This document shows positions 1-8,645 of a stretch of DNA of 64,000 nucleotides, one piece after another. Under the pieces are notes generated by a model. The model did not search any database and was not told the origin of the DNA. It was given only the letters and a program-made list of their open reading frames with translations. The first letter of the stretch is position 1. Each line of letters starts with the position of its first letter. The stretch covers positions 1,220,001 to 1,284,000 of the forward strand of contig NZ_CP120863.1 in assembly GCF_026191725.2 (NCBI RefSeq). Direction: 5' to 3'. Source of the DNA: Roseibium porphyridii (GTDB lineage Bacteria > Pseudomonadota > Alphaproteobacteria > Rhizobiales > Stappiaceae). The translations under genes were made by a program, and so were the position numbers.

Positions 1-828
1 TTCAGCCCCAACAGAGACTGCCAGAGCGATCGCAAGCGAAAGGCTTGCGGACAATGCGCGAAAGTCGCCGACATCAAGTTCGGAGACAAGCAACTGGATG
101 GCCTTCAGGCGGGCAAGCGGGCTTGTGACCACATCTGTGATCGCCACAATATCGGCCCCGGATGCGCGGGCGCTGGTGGCCATGTCGATTGTCATTTCCG
201 TATAGGGTGCAAAGGTCACAGCAATGACCGCATCGTTTGGGCGGATCAGGTGTTCCATGTTGATGTTGGCGATGCCGGAATGGAGGACCGCCGGCACATC
301 CATTTTTTCAAACGCGTAGGCAAGGTAGGAGGTGACCGGAAAGGCCCGGCGAAAACCGATCATGTGAATAGTTTCCGCCCGGGACAGCACATCGACCGCC
401 TGTTGCAAAGCCGAAGAATCCACCGTTGTCAGCAGATTTTCCAGCGACGCTCTTCCGACCTCGACAAATTCGGCCAGTAACGCAGAAGGAGATTCCGTGC
501 CATGGTCGCGAAGCTTGGCGAGGCGGGTCGCATAGTCGGGCCATTTCTGGGAATAGTGCGAGCGGAACAACTTCTGCATCTGCGAGAAGCCGGAGAACCC
601 CATCTCCTGGCAAAATCGCATGACGGCAGATGGCTGGACGTCAGCCCCTTCTGCAAGTTCGGCGACCGTTGAAACGGCGACCCGGTCCGGGTTTGCGGCA
701 ATGAAATCGGCAAACTGTTTGAGCCGCTTGGGAAGCCGGTCTGCGGAACTGCCTAGCCGATTGAAGAACCCATCGACTGTTTCAGGGGCGGCGGATGCAG
801 AAAGTTGCTCCGGGCTCATATCGTTCAT
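1..828 (-). CDS. MurR/RpiR family transcriptional regulator (3' end outside window)
   Basis: Reading leftwards from ATG 828 the frame stays open for 276 codons to the window edge, so only the last few residues are missing for a family of about 280-300 aa. The N-terminus (about residues 19-95) is an RpiR-type helix-turn-helix, with the segment VSTVAELAEGADVQPSAVMR followed by FCQEMGFSGF. Residues about 125-270 form a SIS sugar-isomerase-like domain (HMIGFRRAFPVTSYLAYAFE; DAVIAVTFAPYTEMT) expected to sense a sugar phosphate. It is divergent from iolG, the usual arrangement for an inositol-catabolism regulator in alphaproteobacteria, so control of the iol genes is inferred. A second ATG at 819 is possible; an A/G-rich stretch (AAGAAG) favours 828. 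Confidence 0.85.
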   Translation of the reverse strand, partial: MNDMSPEQLSASAAPETVDGFFNRLGSSADRLPKRLKQFADFIAANPDRVAVSTVAELAEGADVQPSAVMRFCQEMGFSGFSQMQKLFRSHYSQKWPDYATRLAKLRDHGTESPSALLAEFVEVGRASLENLLTTVDSSALQQAVDVLSRAETIHMIGFRRAFPVTSYLAYAFEKMDVPAVLHSGIANINMEHLIRPNDAVIAVTFAPYTEMTIDMATSARASGADIVAITDVVTSPLARLKAIQLLVSELDVGDFRALSASLSLAIALAVSVGAE

Positions 829-874
829 CTATTTCTTCTTTTCCTGCTTGACACATTCCGTATAAAGTGATTTT

Positions 875-888
875 GGAATTTTTATTCT
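875..888. promoter_or_regulatory. Putative RpiR operator in the RpiR/iolG divergent promoter
   Basis: GGAAT-TTTT-ATTCT is an imperfect inverted repeat (four of five arm positions pair) in the 117-base gap between the RpiR gene and iolG. An isolated half site, ATTCC, lies at 855-859. GGAAT/ATTCC half sites are typical of RpiR-type inositol regulators in alphaproteobacteria. A TTGACA hexamer at 848-853 may belong to a promoter here, but no well-spaced -10 is obvious. Confidence 0.45.
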
Positions 889-945
889 AAATTGGCAAGG
901 CGTTGGATCTGCTCGCGTGCTGCCGTCCATCCGGGAGGAAAACAA

Positions 946-1947
946 ATGGCAACTCTGGTCGCTCTGCTGGGAGCAGGACGGATTGGCAAGGTGCACGCAA
1001 AAGCCATCGGCGCGGTTGATGGAGCAATGCTCGTCGCCGTCGCCGATGCCTTCCCGGAGGCTGCTGAAGCGCTGGCACAAGCTTATGGCGCACGTGTTGC
1101 AACGATCGACGAGATTGCGGCGGCCGATGATGTCGATGCGGTGATCATCTGTACGCCAACAGACACACATGCGGATCTGATCGAGCAGTTTGCAAAAGCC
1201 GGTAAGGCGATCTTCTGCGAAAAGCCGATCGACCTGTCCATAGAGCGGGTCAAATCCTGTCTCCAGACGGTTGAAGACCATGGTGCGACTCTCATGTTGG
1301 GATTCAATCGCCGTTTTGACCCGCATTTTTCTGCTGTGCGCGACACCATCTTGGAAGGCCGTATCGGCGATGTTGAGATGGTCCAGATCACATCGCGTGA
1401 CCCAGGCGCGCCACCTCCGGGATATATCCAGTCCTCTGGCGGGATTTTTCGCGATATGGCTGTTCACGACTTCGATATGGCAAGATTTCTGCTCGGCGAA
1501 GAATTCACCACCGTTTATGCAACCGGCTCGGTTCTGGTCGATCCTGAAATCGGCAAGCTTGGCGACTACGACAGCGCAACCATCGTGCTGACAACAGCGT
1601 CCGGCAAGCAGTGTTCGATATCCAACTCGCGCCGCGCGGCCTACGGCTACGATCAACGGATTGAAGTGCATGGATCCAAGGGAGCTGTTTCCGCCGAAAA
1701 TCAGCGCCCGGTTTCCATAGAGGTCGCGACCGAGGATGGATACCTGCGCCCGCCTTTGCATGATTTTTTCATGACGCGCTACACCGAGGCCTATGCCGCT
1801 GAAATCAAGGCGTTCGTAGAAGCCATCGAAAACGGAACACAACCATCTCCAACCGGCGAGGACGGACTGAAATCGCTCATTTTGGGTGAGGCTGCATTGA
1901 AATCCGTGGCCGAGCGGCGCGCTGTCGGAACGGATGAAATCCAATAG
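946..1947 (+). CDS. iolG: Inositol 2-dehydrogenase
   Basis: A 333-aa Gfo/Idh/MocA oxidoreductase that oxidises myo-inositol to scyllo-inosose with NAD+, the first step of inositol catabolism. An N-terminal Rossmann fold starts with LLGAGRIGKVHAKAI, followed by the EKP motif (FCEKPID, near residue 97) holding the catalytic lysine. The stretches GFNRRFDPHF, SGGIFRDMAVHDFDMARF and RIEVHGSKGAVSAENQRP are what I know from rhizobial IolG proteins, and the length is standard. ATG 946 is chosen because GGGAGG lies just upstream; the frame is open further left without a ribosome site. Divergent from the RpiR gene. The other iol genes (iolBCDE) are not in the window. Confidence 0.88.
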   Translation: MATLVALLGAGRIGKVHAKAIGAVDGAMLVAVADAFPEAAEALAQAYGARVATIDEIAAADDVDAVIICTPTDTHADLIEQFAKAGKAIFCEKPIDLSIERVKSCLQTVEDHGATLMLGFNRRFDPHFSAVRDTILEGRIGDVEMVQITSRDPGAPPPGYIQSSGGIFRDMAVHDFDMARFLLGEEFTTVYATGSVLVDPEIGKLGDYDSATIVLTTASGKQCSISNSRRAAYGYDQRIEVHGSKGAVSAENQRPVSIEVATEDGYLRPPLHDFFMTRYTEAYAAEIKAFVEAIENGTQPSPTGEDGLKSLILGEAALKSVAERRAVGTDEIQ

Positions 1948-2035
1948 AGACTGCAGACTTCGATCCCCGTGAAAGAGGCGTGTCGGCACGCTCTTTTGTC
2001 AAATTCGGCAGCAGAATTTTCAGGAGAACCGGGAT

Positions 2036-3157
2036 ATGGATTCGCTCGGCATTGGTCTGATCGGCACCGGCTTCATGGGCAAGTGTCACGCGCTCGCCTA
2101 TGGTTCGGTGAAGGCGGTCTTTGGAGACGTTCCCGACATTCAGCTGGAGGTTTTGTGTGATGTTCCGGCAGACAAGGCGGAAGCACTTGGCAATCAGTTC
2201 GGGTTTGCACGCTCTACAGACAACTGGGAAGACCTGATAGCCGACCCGAAGGTCGATATTGTCTGCATCACGACACCGAACAAAGTGCACAAGGAAATGG
2301 CTATGGCCGCGCTGGACGCCGGCAAGCATGTGCATCTGGAAAAGCCGATGGCACTGACGCTGCAAGATTCGACGGCAATGCTGGAGTTGGCGAGCAAAAC
2401 AGGTGCCAAGACGATTGTCGGCTACAACTATCTCCACAATCCGGCAATTGCACATGCACGCAAACTGATTTCGGACGGTGCCATCGGTCGCATCGTGCAT
2501 TTTCGCGGCATGGTCGATGAAGATTATCAGGCAGATCCGGATCTTGCCTGGACCTGGCGCGCCACCAGAGAAGGGGCAGGACTCGGCACGCTTGGAGATC
2601 TCGGCTGTCATCTGATCTCGCTGGCGGTCGCCATGGTCGGACCGATCGAAAGCCTGATCGCGGAGACCAAAACCGTACATGTGACACGGCCAATGGGCGA
2701 TGGATCGGATGAACACAGGCCAGTCGAAAACGAGGACATTGCCTCGGCGCTGTTGACCTTTGCAAATGGTGTTCATGGTGTCTTTTCAACCTCCCGCAGC
2801 GCCTGGGGCCGCAAGAGCTACATCTCCTTTGAGGTCCATGGAACGGAAGGCATGATCACGTTCGATCAGGAGCGTATGAACGAGTTGCGGCTCTATCAGA
2901 ACAAGGGTCCTCTGTCCGAGCAAGGGTTCAAGACCTTGCTGAGCGGGCCCGCGCATCCACCCTATGGTCAGTTCGTGCCAGCTCCCGGTCACCAACTTGG
3001 GTTCAACGATCTCAAGGTGATTGAAGCCAACGAGCTGTTGCGCGCAATTCAGGACGACCGTCCTGCAGTGCCGTCGTTTTCAGAAGCACTTCATTTCGAA
3101 GAGGTGATCCACGCGATTGCCCAATCCGGTGCAACCGGCAAGCCCGTGAAGCTTTGA
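2036..3157 (+). CDS. Gfo/Idh/MocA family oxidoreductase
   Basis: A 373-aa NAD(P)-dependent sugar or polyol dehydrogenase of unknown exact substrate. The Rossmann start GLIGTGFMGKCHALAY, the EKP motif (HLEKPMALT, about residue 102) and the C-terminal GTLGDLGCHLISLA segment, with its catalytic Asp/His pattern, are all present. It follows iolG by 88 bases in the same direction with an AGGAGA-type ribosome site, so co-transcription is likely. A role in using an inositol isomer or related cyclitol is a reasonable inference from context, but the family is too broad to name the substrate. Confidence 0.8.
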   Translation: MDSLGIGLIGTGFMGKCHALAYGSVKAVFGDVPDIQLEVLCDVPADKAEALGNQFGFARSTDNWEDLIADPKVDIVCITTPNKVHKEMAMAALDAGKHVHLEKPMALTLQDSTAMLELASKTGAKTIVGYNYLHNPAIAHARKLISDGAIGRIVHFRGMVDEDYQADPDLAWTWRATREGAGLGTLGDLGCHLISLAVAMVGPIESLIAETKTVHVTRPMGDGSDEHRPVENEDIASALLTFANGVHGVFSTSRSAWGRKSYISFEVHGTEGMITFDQERMNELRLYQNKGPLSEQGFKTLLSGPAHPPYGQFVPAPGHQLGFNDLKVIEANELLRAIQDDRPAVPSFSEALHFEEVIHAIAQSGATGKPVKL

Positions 3158-3438
3158 AGTCGTTTCAAGCACGCGTCGGGCTTGCTTGATCTGACACTCT
3201 GAAGTCAGAACCTGCTCAATCGAACCAGTTTGATTTCCCGATGATCCCCAACCTCAGTCAACCGTTGGGGAGTGCGCACGAAATTGCCATCCTGAAGGCA
3301 CACGCCGATTGTTCGCCGGTGACGTCCGACAGGCCCGATGTTTGTCTATCCAGGGTCAGGCGCTATACATTTTCAAGAAGCCCAACCGATGGGCGGGCAG
3401 GCCCGCCTGGATCTCCATTCGATGATCGGGAGTTGCTC

Positions 3439-4056
3439 TTGGCCAAAGTGCTAGTTCTGTTTGCTCATCCCAGGCCCGACCGGTCTGAGGTGAATTTGCC
3501 CCTGTTTGAAACAGCGCAGAATGTTCAAGGTGTTACGGCGGTCGATCTTTACGCCAGATATCCCGACTTCAGTATCGATGTTGACAGTGAGCAAGCCCAG
3601 TTGATTGCACATGACGTGATTGTCTTTCAGCACCCACTCTATTGGTACTCGGCCCCATCGATCATGAAGGAATGGCAGGACCTGGTTCTGGAACACGGAT
3701 TTGCTTACGGCCTCCATGGCAAAGCCCTTCACGGTAAGACCTTCATGAATGCAATTACGGCCGGCGCTCTGTCCGAAGCCTATTCTACTGAGGGGATGAA
3801 CCACGCTGATCTGCGCAGTCTTTTGGCGCCATTCGAGAAGACCGCCGACCTTTGCGGTATGCGTTATCTGGCTCCATTTGTGATGTATGGCGCAGGCCGC
3901 GCACTGGAAGACAGCAGGTTGGACATACACCGTAATGGCTATGACGACCTTCTGAAAGCTCTCGTCGCGGATCGGCTTGATCTGGACAAGGCCACACATG
4001 CTTCCGTGCTGACAGATGTCCTGGACGATTTCATCTTGAAAGGGGAGGCCGTCTGA
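3439..4056 (+). CDS. NAD(P)H-dependent oxidoreductase, KefF-like
   Basis: A flavodoxin-fold quinone reductase of about 205 aa resembling KefF, the cytoplasmic ancillary subunit that activates KefC. Diagnostic parts are the N-terminal AKVLVLFAHPRPDRSEVN, QHPLYWYSAPSIMKEWQD and the GKTFMNAITAGA loop. The frame is open back to 3241, but that upstream stretch does not look like protein and has no ribosome site. The TTG at 3439 has GGGAG at 3428-3432 and puts the start directly before the flavodoxin fold. Its TGA shares one base with the ATG of the Kef antiporter, a tight coupling seen in kefFC operons. The 3158-3438 gap contains only a weak CTGAC/GTCAG inverted repeat near 3190. Confidence 0.8.
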   Translation: MAKVLVLFAHPRPDRSEVNLPLFETAQNVQGVTAVDLYARYPDFSIDVDSEQAQLIAHDVIVFQHPLYWYSAPSIMKEWQDLVLEHGFAYGLHGKALHGKTFMNAITAGALSEAYSTEGMNHADLRSLLAPFEKTADLCGMRYLAPFVMYGAGRALEDSRLDIHRNGYDDLLKALVADRLDLDKATHASVLTDVLDDFILKGEAV

Positions 4057-5954
4057 TGGGTCTCTTGGGCGACGCTTTCGTTTATTTGTGCGCAGCAGTC
4101 ATTGCCGTGCCCATTGCCAACCGGCTCGGTCTCGGGTCCGTGCTCGGATATCTGATAGCTGGTGTTGTGATTGGTCCGATCCTGGGAATTGTCGGTAAGG
4201 AAACAGCTGACGTTCAACACTTTGCAGAATTTGGTGTCGTGATGATGCTGTTTCTGGTCGGGCTAGAATTGCGACCGGCGATGCTCTGGAAAATGCGGCA
4301 ACAACTGATTGGCCTTGGCGGTCTACAGGTCGTCGGCACAACAGCCGTCTTTACAGGCATCGGCTACCTCTTCGGGCTATCCTGGCAAAGTGCGGTAGCT
4401 CTTGGAATGATCCTGGCTCTCTCTTCGACGGCAATCGTTCTACAAACACTGAACGAAAAGGGTTGGATGAAAACCCAGGGCGGTCAAAGTTCGTTTTCTG
4501 TCCTCTTGACCCAGGATATCGCCGTCATTCCGATGCTGGCTGTTCTGCCCCTTCTGGCTGCTGGCAACGGTGACGGTCATGGTGGCGGCGATGGGTCTGA
4601 CAGCCATGGCGATGCAGCAGCACATGGTGGTGAGGCGCTCGCCTCACTGCCCAGCTGGGCGCAAGCGCTGATCATTCTTGCTGTCATTGCGGCAATCATC
4701 ATTGCCGGGCGTCATCTGCTGCGTCCGGTTTTCCGTTTCATTGCCGAAGCGCGTCTGCGGGAAATCTTCACGGCAACCGCGCTGTTACTTGTGATTGGAA
4801 TTGCGCTCCTGATGGACTTTGTCGGTCTTTCGCCCGCTCTTGGAACGTTTCTGGCCGGTGTCGTCCTGTCCGACAGTGACTACCGACATGAGCTAGAAGC
4901 CGATATCGAGCCCTTCAAGGGTCTTCTGCTCGGTTTGTTTTTCCTGACAGTTGGTGCAGGTATCGACTTCGGATTGTTGTTCGGTGCGCCGTTGACGATC
5001 TTCGGGCTTGCAGTTGGGTTGCTTTCGGTCAAATTCGCTTTGCTCTTCGCACTTGGCACGATCTTCAAGCTCAAGGGCGCTGATCGATGGCTGTTTGCGC
5101 TCGGATTGGCGCAAGCTGGTGAATTTGCCTTTGTCTTGTTCGGATTTGCAGCGGGCAGCGGCGTCCTGGAAACGGGCCTTCTCCAGACCATGACGCTCGT
5201 GGTGGCCATTTCGATGGTTCTTACACCCGCCCTTTTCATTTTCTATGAAAAAGTGGTCGCGCCGCGTGCGGTCGCAACATCGGACCGGGAGCCGGACAAG
5301 ATCGACAGCCGAGGGCGTGTCGTCGTTGCCGGCATGGGGCGATTTGGACAGATCGTCTCTCGCATGCTTTTGACCAGCGGCTATGATGTGGTCATTCTCG
5401 ATCATGATCCTCAAACCATCGACAATCTCTCCCGGATTGGCATTCGGACATTCTATGGAGATGCGACACGGCCGGATCTCTTGCATGGTGCCGGACTGGA
5501 GGATGCAGATCTTTTCATTGCCGCCGTCGATGATCGCGACAAGCAAACCCTGATGGTGGAACATGTTGCCAAGACCTATCCCAATGTGAAGATCCTGGCG
5601 CGGGCCAGAGACCGGCATCATGTCTATGAGCTGGAAAATGCCGGCGCGCACTATGCCGAACGAGAAGTGTTCGAGGGAGCCTTGGCACTTGGCCGGCGCG
5701 CCTTCACCGAACTTGGCCGCCACCCCTTCCGGTCACGGACCAAGGCACAGGAGTTCCGTCATCACGATCTTGCGATGCTCGACGATCTTCGTGCCAATTA
5801 CAATGACGGCGGCGTCGACACGTCCTATATCGATGCGATGCGTGCCCATTCCGATACGCTGTTCGAGATCATGCGGGTTGACCGCGGCGACGAACGGCAC
5901 GAACGCACGGAACGAGGCTGGAACCCACCGCCGAAAGGTGATGCGACTTTGTAG
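4056..5954 (+). CDS. Kef-type K+/H+ antiporter with TrkA-N (RCK) domain
   Basis: A 632-aa monovalent cation:proton antiporter-2 of the KefB/KefC type. About twelve hydrophobic helices cover residues 1-400, with YLIAGVVIGP and FLVGLELRP near the start. A Rossmann RCK domain begins near residue 425 (GRVVVAGMGRFGQIVSRML, then VVILDHDP and YGDATRPDLL). In E. coli such proteins release K+ during electrophile stress and are gated by glutathione adducts. The preceding KefF-like partner supports this role. A His/Gly/Asp-rich stretch at residues about 169-194 (4560-4638) interrupts the membrane domain and is not part of the family core. KefB and KefC cannot be separated from sequence alone. Confidence 0.88.
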   Translation: MGLLGDAFVYLCAAVIAVPIANRLGLGSVLGYLIAGVVIGPILGIVGKETADVQHFAEFGVVMMLFLVGLELRPAMLWKMRQQLIGLGGLQVVGTTAVFTGIGYLFGLSWQSAVALGMILALSSTAIVLQTLNEKGWMKTQGGQSSFSVLLTQDIAVIPMLAVLPLLAAGNGDGHGGGDGSDSHGDAAAHGGEALASLPSWAQALIILAVIAAIIIAGRHLLRPVFRFIAEARLREIFTATALLLVIGIALLMDFVGLSPALGTFLAGVVLSDSDYRHELEADIEPFKGLLLGLFFLTVGAGIDFGLLFGAPLTIFGLAVGLLSVKFALLFALGTIFKLKGADRWLFALGLAQAGEFAFVLFGFAAGSGVLETGLLQTMTLVVAISMVLTPALFIFYEKVVAPRAVATSDREPDKIDSRGRVVVAGMGRFGQIVSRMLLTSGYDVVILDHDPQTIDNLSRIGIRTFYGDATRPDLLHGAGLEDADLFIAAVDDRDKQTLMVEHVAKTYPNVKILARARDRHHVYELENAGAHYAEREVFEGALALGRRAFTELGRHPFRSRTKAQEFRHHDLAMLDDLRANYNDGGVDTSYIDAMRAHSDTLFEIMRVDRGDERHERTERGWNPPPKGDATL

Positions 5955-5976
5955 TGGGTCGCAAAGGAGAAACCTG

Positions 5977-6651
5977 ATGACAGACGCAACCGGTCAGGAA
6001 ACTGACCCCGTTCTGCAAATCGACATCGTGTCCGATGTCGTCTGCCCGTGGTGTATTGTCGGCTTCAAGCAACTCGAACGGGCCATCGCGATGACTGGCG
6101 TTTCTGCAGCCGTGAAGTGGCACCCGTTTGAACTCAATCCGGACATGGCTTCGGACGGAGAGAACCTCAAAGAGCACATCATGCGCAAATACGGTTCCAC
6201 GGAGGAGCAGTCTCAGGCCGCGCGGGAGCGCTTGACGGATGTCGGCAAAGGGCTTGGTTTCGATTTTCACTTCACCGATGACATGCGGATGGTCAACACT
6301 TTCAAGGCCCATCAGCTCATTCATTGGGCAGGTCCACAAGGCAAGGAGCACCAGCTTAAGATGGCGTTGTTCCAGGCCTATTTTCAGGAACGCAAGGACC
6401 TCAACAACGATGAGGTGCTTGCCGACGTGGTGGCAGACATCGGATTAGACCGCAACGAGGCACTGGACGTTTTGCAGGACGGTCGCTTTGCAGAGACAGT
6501 CCGCCAGGAAGAAGCGTTCTGGACTGGAAACGGCATTCACGGGGTTCCCGCGGTTATTTTTGAGCGCAAGCACCTGGTCAGCGGCGCTCAGGGAGCCGAG
6601 AACTACGCCTCGATCATCCAACAGCTGGTGACCGGACAGGCTGCAGAGTGA
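5977..6651 (+). CDS. DsbA family oxidoreductase, FrnE-like
   Basis: A 224-aa DsbA-fold protein with a CPWC redox motif at residues 23-26 (DVVCPWCIVGFKQLE) and the cis-proline segment GIHGVPAVIFERKHLVSG. It has no signal peptide, so it is likely a cytoplasmic thiol oxidoreductase of the FrnE/2-hydroxychromene-2-carboxylate isomerase-like group rather than periplasmic DsbA. ATG 5977 has AAAGGAG upstream; the longer open frame to 5620 overlaps the kef gene and is discarded. It follows kef by 22 bases, so it probably shares the electrophile or thiol stress operon. That functional link is inference. Confidence 0.83.
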   Translation: MTDATGQETDPVLQIDIVSDVVCPWCIVGFKQLERAIAMTGVSAAVKWHPFELNPDMASDGENLKEHIMRKYGSTEEQSQAARERLTDVGKGLGFDFHFTDDMRMVNTFKAHQLIHWAGPQGKEHQLKMALFQAYFQERKDLNNDEVLADVVADIGLDRNEALDVLQDGRFAETVRQEEAFWTGNGIHGVPAVIFERKHLVSGAQGAENYASIIQQLVTGQAAE

Positions 6652-6657
6652 AGTTGC

Positions 6658-6675
6658 AACCCGGATATCCGGGTT
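6658..6675. terminator. Perfect palindrome between convergent genes, possible weak bidirectional terminator
   Basis: AACCCGGATATCCGGGTT is a perfect 18-base palindrome 6 bases after the FrnE-like stop and before the convergent GH42 stop. It could form a GC-rich hairpin followed by a short TTT in the plus direction. The T tract is short, so termination efficiency is uncertain. Confidence 0.4.
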
Positions 6676-6735
6676 TCACATCTTGATGGACGCTGTTTCT
6701 TTTTGCGGTTGCCGGTCCCAGCAGATCTGAAAACT

Positions 6736-8637
6736 TCAGAGCCTTTCGAACAGAACACCGGCGGCATCGATCCGGCCAGCCGGTGTATCTGAAGGTGAAG
6801 CTCCGTAGTTCGTCCAGATCCTGATGTTGCCTGCGTCGCGGCAGCGGACGCCTCCGGAAAGGTCGAAGGTTTCAATACCTGCCTCATCGCAGAGCATCTT
6901 GAAAACCCGTTTCCAGGCTAAGCCATCGCACCAGCCGCCGACATAAGTCAGATTGTCTTGTCGCATGGCCGCAATCTGCCCGTCCTCGAGCTCCAGAAAC
7001 GTTCCGGCGGCACCTTCCAGTTCTTCGCGATAAGAGACTAAGTTTCCGCCGCCCTTGAGGGGCATGGGCATGTCAGGGCGCATGCTTTCAACACGTGCTA
7101 CCGTGACCTCAAGGCCCGGCATGTCTGGGGGAAGCGGCACAGGTATGACCATGTCCGCATTGCGGGCGGCTGTCCGTGGCCCGAGCACGACTTCTGCATT
7201 GCTTTCGGCGAGAGCCTTTTTGAGGTCCTGCGACATATAGATCAACCCGGGTGCGGCGACGATCTGATAACCGGAAAAGTCACGTGTTTCGCCTCGCAAA
7301 ATATCTACGGAAAGTCCCAGGCTGCGGAGTGCCTTGTAAGCTTCGAAGACAAGCTGAAAATAGCTCAGGCCAGCACCATGTGGCTGGGTTGCCCAGGCAA
7401 AGTCAGCGTCATAGTCAAAAATCAATGCCACAGGAGCTGGTGAAGTCTCCACATCAGGAGCGTCGTGCAGTTCGTCCCGGACCTGCCGTGCTTCGATCAG
7501 GGCAGGTGCATCGGCATTGTCGGGGCGCAGCATGCCGGCATGCATCTGTTCCTGTGCAAACGGGGCTTGTCGCCAGCGGAAATAGCAAACGGCCTCAGCG
7601 CCATGTGCATAGGCTTCCCATGCCCACAGCCGCATCATGCCAGACAGCGGCGCCGGATTATACGGCGCCCAGTTGACCGGCCCGGGTTGTTGCTCCATCA
7701 CCCACCAGCGTCCGTTGCCGGCCGCTCGATAGAGATCATGGTGAAATGCCTGAAAGTCCGGATCGCCTTGTCGGGCATAAAGGCGCTGATGCTCGGAAGT
7801 TGCGCCGACACGGTCTTCCAGGAAGCCGAGGGGATAGCTGTCCCAGGTTGCAATATCCAGGTCATCGCTGACCTTGAAATGGTCAAACTCCGTGATACGC
7901 CCCATGAAATTGTGACTGATCGGTGCGCCGGAGTAGCGGCGAATGATGTCAACCTGACGCTTGTTGAACGCAACGACCTGATCGGAGGAGAACCTGCGGA
8001 ACGCCAGGCTGTGGGACGGGTTGGGTTCGGTTACGGTCAGATTGGGCAGGTCGATTGAGTCAAAGGATGCGTATTCCATTGACCAGAAGACATTGCCCCA
8101 TGCGCGGTTCAGAGCTTCGATCGAGCCGTAACGTCGTGCCAACCAGAGGCCAAATGCCTTTTTCGCTGCGTTTGAATAAGACAGCACGGTGTCATGGCAC
8201 CCATACTCGTTGTCGGTTTGCCAGGCCGCGATATAGGGACTGTCGCCATAGCGTTCGGCAAGGAGTTGCACGATCCGATCACTTTCGAGCTGAAAGCCTT
8301 CGTGCGAGAAACAGTAGTGGCGCCGGGATCCGAATTTGCGTGGATGACCATTTACATCAACCGCCAGCATGTCCGGGTGCTTTTCGACCATCCAATGAGG
8401 TGGGGTTGCAGTCGGAGTGCCGAGCACGACCTTCAAGCCCGCCTTGCCGAGCACTTCAATTGCTCGGTCGAGCCAGTCGAATTGCAGATTGCCTTGGGTT
8501 GGTTCAAGCCGGGACCAGGCGAACTCGCCAATCCGGACCCATGTCAGTCCGGCATCGGCCATGCGCCTTGCGTCGGCCTCCCAGATTTCCTCCGGCCAGT
8601 GCTCCGGATAATAGCAGGTGCCCAGGGTGCGTTTCAT
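6736..8637 (-). CDS. Beta-galactosidase, GH42
   Basis: A 633-aa retaining beta-galactosidase of glycoside hydrolase family 42. The N-terminal TIM barrel starts TCYYPEHWPEEIWEADARRM. The acid/base Glu is E144 in AAWQTDNEYGC and the nucleophile Glu is E315 in WWVMEQQPGPVNW, both in standard family context. The trimerisation domain (VALIFDYDADFAW onward) and a small C-terminal beta domain follow. No signal peptide, so it hydrolyses imported galactosides in the cytoplasm. It is the last gene of the galactoside operon, 8 bases after the lactonase gene. Confidence 0.92.
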   Translation of the reverse strand: MKRTLGTCYYPEHWPEEIWEADARRMADAGLTWVRIGEFAWSRLEPTQGNLQFDWLDRAIEVLGKAGLKVVLGTPTATPPHWMVEKHPDMLAVDVNGHPRKFGSRRHYCFSHEGFQLESDRIVQLLAERYGDSPYIAAWQTDNEYGCHDTVLSYSNAAKKAFGLWLARRYGSIEALNRAWGNVFWSMEYASFDSIDLPNLTVTEPNPSHSLAFRRFSSDQVVAFNKRQVDIIRRYSGAPISHNFMGRITEFDHFKVSDDLDIATWDSYPLGFLEDRVGATSEHQRLYARQGDPDFQAFHHDLYRAAGNGRWWVMEQQPGPVNWAPYNPAPLSGMMRLWAWEAYAHGAEAVCYFRWRQAPFAQEQMHAGMLRPDNADAPALIEARQVRDELHDAPDVETSPAPVALIFDYDADFAWATQPHGAGLSYFQLVFEAYKALRSLGLSVDILRGETRDFSGYQIVAAPGLIYMSQDLKKALAESNAEVVLGPRTAARNADMVIPVPLPPDMPGLEVTVARVESMRPDMPMPLKGGGNLVSYREELEGAAGTFLELEDGQIAAMRQDNLTYVGGWCDGLAWKRVFKMLCDEAGIETFDLSGGVRCRDAGNIRIWTNYGASPSDTPAGRIDAAGVLFERL

Positions 8638-8645
8638 TGCGTTGC

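Noticed and set aside
829..1989. A 386-codon open frame on the minus strand
   Set aside because: It lies fully antisense to iolG, has no family resemblance, and the plus-strand protein is a clear match.
3241..3438. N-terminal extension of the KefF-like protein
   Set aside because: No ribosome site at 3241, sequence without protein character, and the flavodoxin fold begins at the TTG at 3439.
4893..5723. A 276-codon minus-strand frame inside the Kef gene
   Set aside because: Antisense shadow of a well-supported antiporter; low-complexity composition.
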